Below are positions 8,162 through 16,983 of a stretch of DNA of 64,000 nt, piece after piece. Within the stretch, counting starts at the first letter, position 1, and each line of letters starts with the position of its first letter. The notes beneath the pieces are model-generated. The model saw only the letters and a program-made list of their open reading frames with translations, did not search any database and had not been told where the DNA came from. A program made the position numbers and the translations under genes. The stretch comes from G963668345 sp965226215. GTDB taxonomy: Bacteria > Acidobacteriota > Terriglobia > Bryobacterales > UBA6623. The stretch lies in the NCBI GenBank assembly GCA_965226215.1, contig CBDDCH010000002.1, positions 4,278,001-4,342,000 of the forward strand. The letters run 5' to 3'.

Positions 8162-9177
8162 CAGGCGATGCCGTTGGGAAGTTCGAGCACGTAGACCAGG
8201 AATTCGCCCGCAAAGACCCGCGGCAAGGTGCGCATAAAAAGAACCCGCCCGCTGCGAGACGAGGGTAGCTCCGCCAGAACCGTTCCGTCGGGGTGACGAA
8301 TCTCGCCCAGCGTCTGGCCCTTCGCCACCCGCTCCCAAATATCGACCGCGGGAACGAAGAGTCCCGACGCCGGGCTGGGATGGTCAAGCTGCAAATGGCC
8401 GGCCTCTTCACCGAGAGTCTCGAAACAGTAGCGTGGGCTCTGGCGAGGGAAATCGCCTGGCACCATCTCGAGGAACGCCATGACGTTGCGGATTCCCTCT
8501 CTTGCCAGGGCGCGATCGCCGCTCCGGCAGCGTCCCTCTCCGGGCATCTCGACGTAGATGGCCGGCACGCGTTTATCTCCGGCGGCCGAGAGCGAACGGC
8601 CCGGGAGAGCTGTCGTCCCCCAGACGAGATCGAACCCGAAAGCGATGGCGCCGGCTTTTTGCACCTCGTTGATCTCGGGGACGCGGACCGCATATCCGGC
8701 AAAGCGCCGGATCGCGTACAGGTTTCCCGCCGCGTGTATGTCGAGATAGAAGTCAGCTTGGCCGACAATGTGTTCGGAAAAGGCGTGCGCAATGCGCTCG
8801 CTCAGCGTCCCCGATGGACTTCCGGGAAAAATGCGCGCCAGGTTCTGATGGTCCCAGCCGCCCTCCCGCGTTCCGGCAACGAAGGCCGGGGTATTCAAAA
8901 CGGGAATGGCCAAGAAGGTGCCGCGGAGGGTTTCCGGATCGAGTTCCTGGAACAGATCCTGAATCGCAATCGGCCCCTCATACTCGTCGCCGTGCACACC
9001 GCCCGTGACGAGAAAGGTCTTTCCGGGAGTCCTGCCGCGCACGATGAGAGTCGAGAGGGCGAGCGGCTGACCGTCGGGAAGGGTGTCAACAAGAAGCTGG
9101 AGACGCTTCTTGGCGCCCGGAGCGACAGCGTCGAGCTTGAATTGGGAGACGGGGAGTTCTTCGGTCGGGCGGTACAT
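8161..9177 (-). CDS. Succinylglutamate desuccinylase/aspartoacylase family deacylase
   Basis: 338-aa zinc carboxypeptidase-fold deacylase. Zinc ligands are visible in GGVHGDEYEG (His62, Glu65) and YLDIHAAG (His148). NLARIFPG supplies the expected Asn/Arg carboxylate-binding segment. The GxHGDEYEGP spelling is close to that of DoeB-type N-acetyl-diaminobutyrate deacetylases and related aspartoacylase-like enzymes (family knowledge; specific assignment is inference). The C-terminal part resembles the beta-domain that caps the active site. First gene of a two-gene operon with the flavin amine oxidase, suggesting sequential removal of an N-acyl group and oxidation of the freed amine. Confidence 0.82.
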   Translation of the reverse strand: MYRPTEELPVSQFKLDAVAPGAKKRLQLLVDTLPDGQPLALSTLIVRGRTPGKTFLVTGGVHGDEYEGPIAIQDLFQELDPETLRGTFLAIPVLNTPAFVAGTREGGWDHQNLARIFPGSPSGTLSERIAHAFSEHIVGQADFYLDIHAAGNLYAIRRFAGYAVRVPEINEVQKAGAIAFGFDLVWGTTALPGRSLSAAGDKRVPAIYVEMPGEGRCRSGDRALAREGIRNVMAFLEMVPGDFPRQSPRYCFETLGEEAGHLQLDHPSPASGLFVPAVDIWERVAKGQTLGEIRHPDGTVLAELPSSRSGRVLFMRTLPRVFAGEFLVYVLELPNGIA

Positions 9178-9272
9178 CAGTTTTGGCGGGATGGCGCCGC
9201 TATACGAACGGGACCGTCGCTTGAAGGTTTTAGAATGATAATCCCCCTGGTCTACGAGGAAAAGATTCGCTT

Positions 9273-9923
9273 CTACTCAGTCGCGGAGCCGGCGAGCATC
9301 TTAGAAAGCCCGCTAGCCTCCCGCCCCGCGGCACGCGCGCGAGCGGGCACAACCCGGGCCGGAGATGATTCAGTCGACTGATCCTCCTGCACGTCGACGT
9401 AGATCTCTACGAGGTTGACGATTCCGCCGTTGAAGTTTTCATCCATGAAATTACTGACGGTCACAATCGCCCGCTGCTTCTCGGCAACTACTCCGTAAAC
9501 TGCGTCTGGGTCTTTGAACTCAGCCACCTTCCGGGCGATATCGATTTGGACGTCCACGTCTCGCGGAGCCAGGAAGATGTTGCCCCAGTCATAGAGGATC
9601 GCAAAAAGGCTCAGGGGGAACAGCTTCACATCTTCGTATTCGAGGAGGACGTCGATCTCCTGGGGCCCCCAGGTTCGCTCCATCGGGCCCAGCGGCGAAG
9701 CGCTCGTATTTACGCGCCAGTCGCCGTCGTCGAATCGCTGAAAGCGGCAGACGCCGGCCCAGTAAGTTTCGGGTAGAGGCGCCGCTTTGGCAGCGCCGAA
9801 GCACACACTTTGGAAATCGTCCATCGTGTCCGACCCAGAGCGCCGTAAGGCGTCAACGGGTCGCATCTGGGCGCTGAGTGTGATCGCGAAGATCGCGACG
9901 CCGAGAGTAAATTTCTTGATCAT
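9273..9923 (-). CDS. Hypothetical exported protein
   Basis: 216 aa with a classical Sec signal (MIKKFTLGVAIFAITLSA). The mature part has many aromatic and acidic residues (YWAGVCRFQRFDDGDWRV, WGPQEIDVLLEYEDV) and two cysteines. A segment of alternating hydrophobic residues (DVDVQIDIARKVAEF, IVNLVEIYVDVQED) suggests a beta-rich fold. The last 40 residues are low-complexity Ala/Arg/Ser. No family recognised. It stands alone, 95 nt upstream of the deacylase gene on the same strand. Confidence 0.6.
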   Translation of the reverse strand: MIKKFTLGVAIFAITLSAQMRPVDALRRSGSDTMDDFQSVCFGAAKAAPLPETYWAGVCRFQRFDDGDWRVNTSASPLGPMERTWGPQEIDVLLEYEDVKLFPLSLFAILYDWGNIFLAPRDVDVQIDIARKVAEFKDPDAVYGVVAEKQRAIVTVSNFMDENFNGGIVNLVEIYVDVQEDQSTESSPARVVPARARAAGREASGLSKMLAGSATE

Positions 9924-10044
9924 GACGGTTATGCTCGGTTGCGAATCAAACCACTCGCTTCACCCGGGGTTTAGTACCTACGGAATTAGATTGTCGCGAA
10001 AAGTGCCATAAATCCCAACCCCGGTCAGAGCCGCAGGCATTAGG

Positions 10045-10088
10045 GTCTGTGAAAAAACCTTGGGACAGTCCCCGGTTTTTTCACAGAC
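10045..10088. repeat. Near-perfect 44-nt palindrome
   Basis: GTCTGTGAAAAAACC (10045-10059) pairs exactly with GGTTTTTTCACAGAC (10074-10088). The 14-nt loop itself contains GGGA...TCCC, so the whole segment can fold into one long hairpin. The core GGGACAGTCCCC resembles the GTGACAGTCCCC piece in the larger hairpin family seen at 16691-16855. It could act as a terminator in either direction, but placement 120 nt away from any gene end suggests a dispersed repeat. Confidence 0.7.
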
Positions 10089-10341
10089 TCATTAGCCCGC
10101 GGGCCCGCGCCCTCACGGGTGTGGCTCTGCTCATTTGCTCCGAGCCTCCCATTTGGTTCCGGCTCGTCCGGATCAGGGCCCGTCCAGTTTGAGCGTGCTG
10201 ATCTAGCGAGCTGGCGGGAAACCGGCGAGTGCTCCAGAATCGGCTCCTCCGGCAATGTGGATCGACCCGGTACAAATAGAATCTTAATCCAATGGCATCA
10301 CCCTGACAAGGGCGGATTCCGAGTCTTCCGCCGGGTAAGTA

Positions 10342-10541
10342 CCAGCCCGCACTTCTCACCAACTGACGGCCGAAGCACGCGATAGGACCGCCATTACGTC
10401 GTTGCGCTTGCTCACCGTGCTCAACGTAGGGTTCAAGTACGCCCGCATTGTTCAAGAAACGGGGTGCCGAGCGTCGCGCGCCTTGTACTGACAGGCCTCT
10501 CACGTGCTTCGCCCCGCCACGCGGCAAGAGAAGCGGGCCAG
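10342..10541. repeat. MITE-like element, family B, copy 1
   Basis: About 200 bp, bounded by CCAGCCCGCACTTCTCACCA on the left and a matching inverted end (GAAGCGGGCCAG) on the right. The interior aligns almost base for base with the copy at 16984-17181 (GACGGCCGAAGCACGCGATAG, then CTCACCGTGCTCAACGTAGG, then the TTGTACTGAC...GCCTCTCACG segment). No reading frame is conserved beyond what nucleotide identity forces. Confidence 0.75.
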
Positions 10542-10975
10542 CCCCTTGCGCACCTTGCCACGGCAGTGTAAGTTGCTGGATTTAATGGTGGTTATGAGAA
10601 ATTGGCTTTGTTTGGTCATTTTCGTTGCTCCATTGTTCCGCTGCTCCGTTCGTCGCTCCTGGGACAGCTCGTTGTTGCCCCGTTGCTGTTCCTCGGGGCC
10701 CGGCCTGCTCTTAGGTCGGGGTCCCCTCATCTCCCGGTGAGGCGATCGCCGAGATGTCGCTGAGCCGGCCGCCCCGCCGTACTGGAAACCCTTCACAACC
10801 GATTGATTCAAATGGGTTGGGCGAAATTGGGTTTGGTTGGTTTTTTTCTTTTTGTGGCCTGGGGCCAGCCCCAAGGAGGATGGCCGTTCTGGTGCCATTT
10901 TACCATTCGGCTCTTAAACTACTCTATGCCATCGGCCACAAGTCATTGAAAACAAGGACTTGTTAGGTTCGTGAC
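10542..10975. other. Intergenic stretch, no gene seen
   Basis: Between the family B and family A elements. Contains a T-rich tract (GGTTTGGTTGGTTTTTTTC near 10835) and the simple CCATTGTTCCGCTGCTCCG stretch near 10631, but no start/ribosome-site combination or protein family resemblance. Together with flanking repeats this makes 9924-11272 a 1.35-kb repeat-rich, gene-free interval. Confidence 0.4.
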
Positions 10976-11134
10976 GCTAGCAGCCCGTGGTGAAAGTATG
11001 CGTCGCGAAAAATCGGGTACAGCCAGCCAATTCGCTTCAGGCTAAGTGGTTCGTTTCGAGGGCCGTGATGGGCAGCGAATTGGTGGCAGTCCCCATTTTT
11101 CGCTCCTGCAGCACTTTTGCCGCGGGCTGCTAGC
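10976..11134. repeat. Large palindromic repeat, family A, copy 1
   Basis: Outer arms GCTAGCAGCCCG (10976-10987) and CGGGCTGCTAGC (11123-11134) are perfect complements. Inner arms GCGAAAAATCGGG...CCAATTCGCT (11005-11036) and AGCGAATTGG...CCCCATTTTTCGC (11074-11103) are imperfect complements around a 37-nt loop. The inner part recurs almost identically at 25627-25725. The 3' flank (GCTAGCCCGCATTTCTCGCC) also matches the end motif of family B. Confidence 0.75.
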
Positions 11135-11272
11135 CCGCATTTCTCGCCACCGTCACAGCGATTGGGGCGAAAGACCCGGCGGCCATGAGCGCACCCATCG
11201 ACTCACCCGCAAGTCCGGTACCAAATGGGTGTTTCTGGGCTTTCGGGTCGCGGGCGCCAACGAGCGATCAGA

Positions 11273-11719
11273 CTAGGTTTCCTTGGGCGCTTCGGATAAG
11301 TTTTCGAATCGGTCCTGGGGGTCGCTCTCAGTGGTTGTTGGAAGACCTCGCGGGGCCCACCCGGGATAGGTAATTTGGCCCATCGGGTCGGTCTCACCAC
11401 CGAATCCGCCCCGCATGTCAACGACGCTGGTGAATCCGCTGCTGAGAAGAAGCTCGGCGGCTTTCATCGAACGGCCACCCTTCTGGCAGCCGGTGATGCA
11501 TGGGGCATCCTTGCCGAAGTTGGCCTCTACGACTTCAACGAATTTCGGGTTGAGTTGCATTCTGCCGTAAGGATCCCGGTCCATGACGGGTACGTTTTTG
11601 GCGCCGGGAACATGTCCGGCGTCGAATTCCGGCACGGTCCGAACGTCCAAATAGATGTAGCCTTCATCAGAATCGAGCAATTGCTTGGTTTCCTCGGGTG
11701 AAATGCGTTTCATCTCCAT
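11273..11719 (-). CDS. Rhodanese-like domain protein
   Basis: 148-aa single-domain rhodanese, cytoplasmic. YIYLDVRTVPEFDAGHVPGA (21-40) is the CH2A-type motif. The active-site loop is CQKGGR with nucleophile Cys78, followed by S-M-K-A at the helix N-terminus. GFTSVVDMRGGFGG then P-x-x-P near the end is usual for the family. Expected role is sulfur transfer as a persulfide carrier. Residues 125-148 form a short charged tail. Stands alone; about 435 nt upstream are empty. Confidence 0.9.
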   Translation of the reverse strand: MEMKRISPEETKQLLDSDEGYIYLDVRTVPEFDAGHVPGAKNVPVMDRDPYGRMQLNPKFVEVVEANFGKDAPCITGCQKGGRSMKAAELLLSSGFTSVVDMRGGFGGETDPMGQITYPGWAPRGLPTTTESDPQDRFENLSEAPKET

Positions 11720-12155
11720 GTGGATGTTTCCTTATGTCGAATCCGTCTCTGATTAGCGGTTGAGTGCGAGTCAGCACACCGGTGTCTTGCACAGCGTACC
11801 AAGATCGTTTGCGGAAAGCACGAAGGGCCTAGTCGCTTTGCGGGAAAGGAAGCCCACCGAGTAGGGATTCTCCCTCAGCGGTCGTAGGAATCTAAACCGC
11901 TTCAGCCGCCGTATGAATTGCCGGCTGAAGTGAGCGTGGTTTCGTTGTCTAATAGAGACGCGTCAGAGGGGACGGCTTGGAACGAGAATTCTGACAGCGC
12001 CTGAGGTCGCGCGGACCCGGTCCACAGCCCCGAGCAAAGAGAGCCAGAGCGTAACCACAGGTCGGGTTCGGGAACTGTCCCCGATCTCTCTTACTCCTCA
12101 GAAAAAGCCGCAGGTCTCTGCGAGCCCTGCGCTACGCGCTTTCGTGGAACTTTAT
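11720..12155. other. Intergenic, nothing identified
   Basis: Lies upstream of the rhodanese gene (minus) and downstream of the metalloprotease gene (minus). No coding frame with a usable start, no clear hairpin terminator and no copy of the dispersed repeats was seen. Confidence 0.35.
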
Positions 12156-13559
12156 CTACCCTTTGCAGGACTTGTTGCCCGACGGCCCCTTGCACTTATC
12201 CGAGCAACATTCGCCGGCTGAGGTACAGGATGCGCCTGCCGGGAAGCCGCCTGGGTTTACACATCCATCGCTCTGACAAGCTGCATCGAAGCTGCAGTCG
12301 GAATCCGCGCAGTCCACCAGCCCGTCGCAGTCCTCGTCTACGCCGCCCGAGCAACTCGTCTCGCTTCCAGCGGTGGGCGTACACGCGAAATCACCCTTGC
12401 AGGTCTTTTGGCCGCCCTTGCCCTTGCACTTGTTCGAGCAGCAATCTCCGTTTGAACTGCAGGTATCGCCCGGTTGACCAAGGAAGCAACTCGCCTGGCA
12501 GGCGAGATCGCCGTCGCAGTCGGAATCGCTGCAGTCCGTTCCGCCTCCGCAGTCGTTGTCGATACCGTCGGTGCAACTGGTCTCCGAAGCGGCGCACGGG
12601 GTGCAGCCCGAAGTGACGAAGCCATCGCAGGTGGTGTTACAACCCAGCGTCCCGCTCTGGTAGCCCAGGCTCTCGCACGTCGCGCCCACCAGATCCGACC
12701 CATCGCAGAGCTCACAGTCTTCGGCCACGTTGTTCCCGCAATCGCGGCAGTCAGTGTCGCCACAGTCGATGGGGCCGTCGCAATCGTTATCGTCCTCGTC
12801 GGAGCAGAAGCCGGCTTCGGAACTGATGCATCCCGTGGAACTCGGATATAGGAAGCTGACGCCATCGATGTCGTCTTGGTGCAGGCTTTGGCGTACACCG
12901 CCATAACTCGGCTGCATGACCGCACCAGGGACATTGGAGTGTCCCAGGCCCAAAACGTGGCCGTTTTCATGAAGCATCACTGTTTCCACGTCGTAGTGGT
13001 TCACTCCGTCAGTAGCCCAGGGGAAGTTCGTGTTTAGCGCGATGTCCGCTTCGTCGATGCTGGTGCCGTACCAGGCAACGGCTAAGGTGCAGCAGCCCCC
13101 TAAGGCCAACCAGCCTACGTCATTGTTGCCGTCGAACGCCTGTGCCCCGGGGCACTCTTGGACCAACGAGGGGCAGCGGGTGGTCGAGCCGCCAAAGAAG
13201 AAAGCAAAGCTCGAGGTTGGCTCATTCGTCCACGTGGCCTGCTTATTCAGGAGGGCCTGCAGACCAGCTCCGCCCGAGGTGGGGTCGTTTTGGGAGTTAT
13301 AGTATTCCGTTACAATATCGTTGCCGGGGATGCCATCGGAGAACACATCCCAGACCAAGCCAGTGGTGCTAAACTCATCGCCTTGAAAGGGACGAGCTCC
13401 CTGCCCTCGCAAGGCCTCTAGCGCTACCTCGTTTTCGTCCAGCCCGGGAGGAACGACTACCCACATGTGGACAATTACATCTCGTCCCGCCACCCGAGCT
13501 GCTCCAAACTTGCTCACGACCCGGGGTTGCGCCGAGAGCGCCGCGACACTCCCCAGCAC
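12156..13559 (-). CDS. Secreted matrixin-like metalloprotease with Cys-rich repeat tail
   Basis: 467 aa from GTG 13559. The zinc site HENGHVLGLGH (197-207) is the metzincin HExxHxxGxxH, with Met215 as a plausible Met-turn, so the protein belongs with M10A-like enzymes. Residues about 235-467 are a Cys/Asp/Gly-rich tail. It holds three DNDC/EDCDG...CxDxDC units resembling the MopE-type metal-binding repeat and two copies of a GDTCSSNGDCCSNKCKG-like knot, the last ending the protein. In-frame codons upstream to about 13598 read as an ideal signal peptide (KSEILVRFCAIAGLV then LGSVAALSA) but contain no ATG, GTG or TTG. Either translation starts at an unusual codon or the GTG yields a short signal. 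Probably secreted, calcium- and zinc-dependent. Confidence 0.8.
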   Translation of the reverse strand: MLGSVAALSAQPRVVSKFGAARVAGRDVIVHMWVVVPPGLDENEVALEALRGQGARPFQGDEFSTTGLVWDVFSDGIPGNDIVTEYYNSQNDPTSGGAGLQALLNKQATWTNEPTSSFAFFFGGSTTRCPSLVQECPGAQAFDGNNDVGWLALGGCCTLAVAWYGTSIDEADIALNTNFPWATDGVNHYDVETVMLHENGHVLGLGHSNVPGAVMQPSYGGVRQSLHQDDIDGVSFLYPSSTGCISSEAGFCSDEDDNDCDGPIDCGDTDCRDCGNNVAEDCELCDGSDLVGATCESLGYQSGTLGCNTTCDGFVTSGCTPCAASETSCTDGIDNDCGGGTDCSDSDCDGDLACQASCFLGQPGDTCSSNGDCCSNKCKGKGGQKTCKGDFACTPTAGSETSCSGGVDEDCDGLVDCADSDCSFDAACQSDGCVNPGGFPAGASCTSAGECCSDKCKGPSGNKSCKG

Positions 13560-13711
13560 GAGACCGGCTATGGCGCAGAATCTAACCAGGATTTCCGATT
13601 TGGCTCCTCTGACGGCACGAGTCTACACCCTCACCCGGCGAAGCGCAACCATTTCTCCACCCGAAAGAGGCGGCGGCTGAGGCGGGACCGATCGAGCCCC
13701 CTTCTTGCCCC

Positions 13712-15187
13712 TCATGGGGGCTGATCCGCCGCTGCGAAGTCAATTTCGCAGACACCCTTCCGAGCTTCCGTCCTCAGTACTCAGGTTTCGCATTCGGCAA
13801 GTCGCGTGCTACCCGCCCGGCACAGGCAGCGCCCAGATCCTCCGCAGCATGTCGCCAAACAGGCGCCGGTTCAGATGTCCCTCCGCGAACAAGAGCCAGT
13901 AATACCGCGCGTGTTTAATTAGCCGTCCGCCCGTCTTCATCAGCCGGTGCTGCAAGCTCGTCAGCGACCAGCTCTTGATCCGTTGCGGCAGCCCCAGCCG
14001 CCGCCACAAGTTGCCCAGGTTATAGGCCAGCACGCTGAGCTGCAAGCGCACCTCGTTCGCCCGGAAGCGATGGCACGACAGCCGCGTCCAGTGCGTCGCT
14101 TGCTTACCTTCTTTGATCCACTGCTCCGCCGTGCCGCGCTTGTTGTAGAAACGCACCACCGACCGGCTTGGCAAGCTCATGTTCGTCACGATAAAACCGA
14201 CGCGCGCGAATAGCTCGCCCTGGTGGTGCTCGACCTTGGCGACAACTCGTCTGGGCCCCTTCCAGCTCTCCGCCTGATAGCGAAAGCTCTTGTAGCGCAC
14301 TAGCGGCTTGCGGCCGGGCCTCCCCGGCGGACGAAACAGGATGTCTTCGATCTCCAGCTCCAGGCTCTTATTGGCCGGAATGCGGATCGCGTAGTCCGCG
14401 CCGCGCTCCTCCAGTGCTTCGTAGATCTCGGGCTTGGCGAAGGCGGCATCGGCGCGAAAGGTGACCTGTTTGCCTTCGGCCAGTTGGCGCTCGATCTCCG
14501 GCAACAATAGCTCATCCCAGTCCTCGGCGCTGTGCACGTTGCCGGGACGCAGCTTGGCAGCGAGGCAATCACCATGACCGTTGAACAAAAGCAACGGGTG
14601 GTAGCAGACCGACTCGAAGTGTCCGTTGTAGGCACTGCCTTCCTGTTGGCCATGGACCGGACTCTCGGTGGAGTCCATGTCCAGAACGACCCGCTCGGAG
14701 TCGTCGAACGCCTCCGCTTGCCCGACCAGCTCTCGGTTCAGCGCCATCAGCCCCAGCAGGTTCTCTTCGCTCGCCAGCATCTCCGTCTCGAAGCCGTGCA
14801 GCGTCGAGGTCAAGGCCGCACCGCGATCCCAGATCTTCTGCGAGCCGATCAAGCGAAACGTCGGGTCAGCCGACACTCGGACGGCGTCGTTGACGTCCTC
14901 GTAGCCTGCCAAGCGGCTGTAGACCGACTGCCGCAACAGATCAGCGAACGTGAACTGCTTGTTTGTGCCTTGCCGGGAGTCGGTGAGATGCTCGCCGATC
15001 AGTTTCCCGAGTCCGAGTCGCTCGTCCAACTCCCGAACCAGGATCAAGCCACCGTCGGAAGTGACGTGCGATCCCTGGAAATCGACTTTCAACGAGCCGT
15101 TGAAACTTAGCTGGAATGGCTTGGTTTGTTTTTCACCCATTGGGTGTTGGCCTCCATGGCGTCCTCATCGGGCTCTAGCCCCTATGA
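13712..15187 (-). mobile_element. IS1380-family insertion sequence
   Basis: One transposase gene flanked by a short imperfect inverted pair, TCATGGGGGCT at 13712-13722 and AGCCCCTATGA at 15177-15187 (10 of 11 positions pair). The length, about 1.48 kb, is near the lower range for IS1380. No target-site duplication could be confirmed, so the exact ends are tentative. It sits just upstream of an IS1595 copy. Confidence 0.6.
13809..15140 (-). CDS. IS1380-family transposase
   Basis: 443-aa DDE transposase. The start has the family's typical opening: FNGSLKVDFQGSHVTSDGG, then LILVRELDERLGL and a Gln/Phe-rich helix (KQFTFADLLRQSVYSRLAGY). VVLDMDSTESPVHG carries the first catalytic Asp region and QVTFRADAAFAKPEIYEAL the second. 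The C-terminal part (GTAEQWIKEGKQATHW) holds the Glu. The frame is full length and uninterrupted, so the element could still be active. Confidence 0.9.
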   Translation of the reverse strand: MGEKQTKPFQLSFNGSLKVDFQGSHVTSDGGLILVRELDERLGLGKLIGEHLTDSRQGTNKQFTFADLLRQSVYSRLAGYEDVNDAVRVSADPTFRLIGSQKIWDRGAALTSTLHGFETEMLASEENLLGLMALNRELVGQAEAFDDSERVVLDMDSTESPVHGQQEGSAYNGHFESVCYHPLLLFNGHGDCLAAKLRPGNVHSAEDWDELLLPEIERQLAEGKQVTFRADAAFAKPEIYEALEERGADYAIRIPANKSLELEIEDILFRPPGRPGRKPLVRYKSFRYQAESWKGPRRVVAKVEHHQGELFARVGFIVTNMSLPSRSVVRFYNKRGTAEQWIKEGKQATHWTRLSCHRFRANEVRLQLSVLAYNLGNLWRRLGLPQRIKSWSLTSLQHRLMKTGGRLIKHARYYWLLFAEGHLNRRLFGDMLRRIWALPVPGG

Positions 15188-15248
15188 ATAAAGACGCTCA
15201 AGGCCGCCGGAAGGTCGAGAGGTCTGAATCAAATTGGAAATGCGGGTA

Positions 15249-16281
15249 AATGGGGTATCCACTTGACTCAGGTGACCCCAAGATGTAGTATGCGCCTTCG
15301 TGGAGGATTATCCACGCGACCTGCTCGAGTTCGAGGTACGCTTCGCCAGCGAAGAGGCCTGTAGCGACTATCTGTCCGCGTTGCGCTGGCCGGAGGGTTT
15401 CCGCTGTCCGGGATGCGGGCATGAGCGGGCTTGGCCGGTGCGCAAAGTGTGGTTCGAATGCGCTCGCTGCGGGCGGCAGACGTCGGTGACCTCGGGCACG
15501 ATCTTCCAAGACACACGTAAGCCGCTGCGGCTGTGGTTCCGGGCGATCTGGCACGTCACTTCGCAAAAGAACGGGGTCAGCGCGCTGGGTCTGCAGCGCG
15601 TTCTCGGGTTGGGCAGCTATCAAACCGCGTGGACCTGGATGCACAAGCTGCGGCGAGCGATGGTGCGTCCGGGGCGGGAGCGATTGGCGGGCGTAGTCGA
15701 GGTCGATGAGACCTATTGGGGCGCTGAGGAAGAGGGTGTGAGCGGCCGGCAGACCGAGCGTAAAGCCTTGATTGCAGTAGCCGCGGAAGAGAGAGGCCGC
15801 GGGCTAGGACGGATCCGCATGCAGCGCGTGCGGAACGCATCGGCGGCCAGTTTGATGCCCTTCGTGGAGGAGTCGGTCGAGCCGGGAAGCGTGGTGCACA
15901 CCGACGGCTGGCTGGGCTACGAGCCGCTGGAGAAGAAGGGCTACCAGCATCGCATCGTCTTTCTGTCGGGCCGCCGCAAGCAGGCCTCGGAATTATTGCC
16001 GAGGGTGCACCAAGCGATCTCGTTGCTCAAGCGCTGGCTGCTGGGCACGCACCAAGGCGCGGTTAGCCACGAGCATCTGGACTACTACCTCGACGAGTTT
16101 GTGTTCCGCTTCAACCGGCGCAACTCACGCAGCCGGGGAAAACTCTTCTACCGCCTTGTGCAGCAGGCAGTCGCCGTGGACCCAACGCCGTATCGATCGA
16201 TCGTCGCCGACTGGGACGCTGAGGCCCCGTGAGCCCAACCACAAGATGTTGGGGTTACCTGAGTCAAGTGGATACCCCATT
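15249..16281 (+). mobile_element. IS1595-family element, copy 1
   Basis: 1,033 bp. The ends AATGGGGTATCCACTTGACT and its inverted partner at the right end differ at a single position over 31 bp. An 8-bp direct repeat TGCGGGTA flanks it (15241-15248 and 16282-16289), the size expected for IS1595. The only gene is the transposase. It is almost identical to copy 2 (18935-19967), pointing to recent transposition. Confidence 0.92.
15300..16232 (+). CDS. IS1595-family transposase (copy 1)
   Basis: 310 aa from GTG. An N-terminal zinc ribbon (CPGCGHE...CARCGRQ) is followed by SGTIFQDTRKPLRLWF, then an ISXO2-like DDE domain: VEVDETYWGAEEEG (first Asp), VVHTDGWLGYEPL (second Asp) and HEHLDYYLDEFVFRFNRR with the distal acidic residue. 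Intact. It differs from copy 2 at residue 28 (Ser here, Arg there). Confidence 0.93.
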   Translation: MEDYPRDLLEFEVRFASEEACSDYLSALRWPEGFRCPGCGHERAWPVRKVWFECARCGRQTSVTSGTIFQDTRKPLRLWFRAIWHVTSQKNGVSALGLQRVLGLGSYQTAWTWMHKLRRAMVRPGRERLAGVVEVDETYWGAEEEGVSGRQTERKALIAVAAEERGRGLGRIRMQRVRNASAASLMPFVEESVEPGSVVHTDGWLGYEPLEKKGYQHRIVFLSGRRKQASELLPRVHQAISLLKRWLLGTHQGAVSHEHLDYYLDEFVFRFNRRNSRSRGKLFYRLVQQAVAVDPTPYRSIVADWDAEAP

Positions 16282-16690
16282 TGCGGGTATAAAGATGGCT
16301 TTGCTCATTACGTTCTCCAGTTAGGATGTTGTGAAGTAAGGGTCGGCTGTCCGAGGAAACAGCAGTCTGTGCCTGAGTGATCGCCCAACCGCCCCTGCGA
16401 CATTAGAAGTGGAAGCCCTCATGCTTTGCGACCTTCATGACGGATTTCGAAGACTGGTTTTGGCTGGGGTCCTCGCCTCAGTCTCCTTATCGACCGAAAG
16501 CTGGATTGACCTACACTCCCCCCCCTGAAACACACGGGAGGAAGTCCTCTCTGACCATAGCAGGCACCCTGCCGCTTGTCCATAGCAGATTCGTCGTACG
16601 ACTTTAGTCATAATTCTTGCCTCGAGCTCTTGCCTAGCTCCGCAAGAAGAGAGAGCCTGTCAATGCACATCTCTCAGCGACGTACGAGGT
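16282..16690. other. Intergenic, nothing identified
   Basis: Between IS1595 copy 1 and the family A hairpin. Short frames only, none with a ribosome site or family resemblance. Confidence 0.35.
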
Positions 16691-16855
16691 CTAGCTACTT
16701 TCCGGCGCAAAAAGGAGAAACTGCGTGGTGGCTGGGTACAGTCAGCCAATTTCGCGTCCGAATGCGCCCGTAAGTAGTTGATTCTTTGAAGGCGCGAAAT
16801 TGGTGACAGTCCCCGCCCCGAGCGCTACGCGTATTTTGCGCCGGAAAGTAGCTAG
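16691..16855. repeat. Large palindromic repeat, family A-like, copy 2
   Basis: Perfect 22-bp outer arms (CTAGCTACTTTCCGGCGCAA plus AA at 16691-16712; complement at 16834-16855) enclose a second imperfect pair, CAGCCAATTTCGCG and CGCGAAATTGGTGACAGTCC. It shares the inner layout and the GGGTACAGTC / GACAGTCCCC pieces with copies 1 and 3 but has different outer arms. Confidence 0.75.
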
Positions 16856-16983
16856 GGAGCCTGTGGCGAAAGTCGCCAACCCACCACAGTATGGGCGTGC
16901 ATCTAGGAAGTTATTGAACTGAGGATCGTACGCAAGGTTCCGCCCGCGGGATTGCCTGCGCCACCGACTTTTGCCAGGGCGGG

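Noticed and set aside
10081..10527. Small frames with similar peptides (VQGARRSA..., VEHGEQAQR...) in several intergenic regions
   Set aside because: They are translations of the family B repeat. They occur in different contexts, without starts or ribosome sites, and are conserved only because the DNA is repeated.
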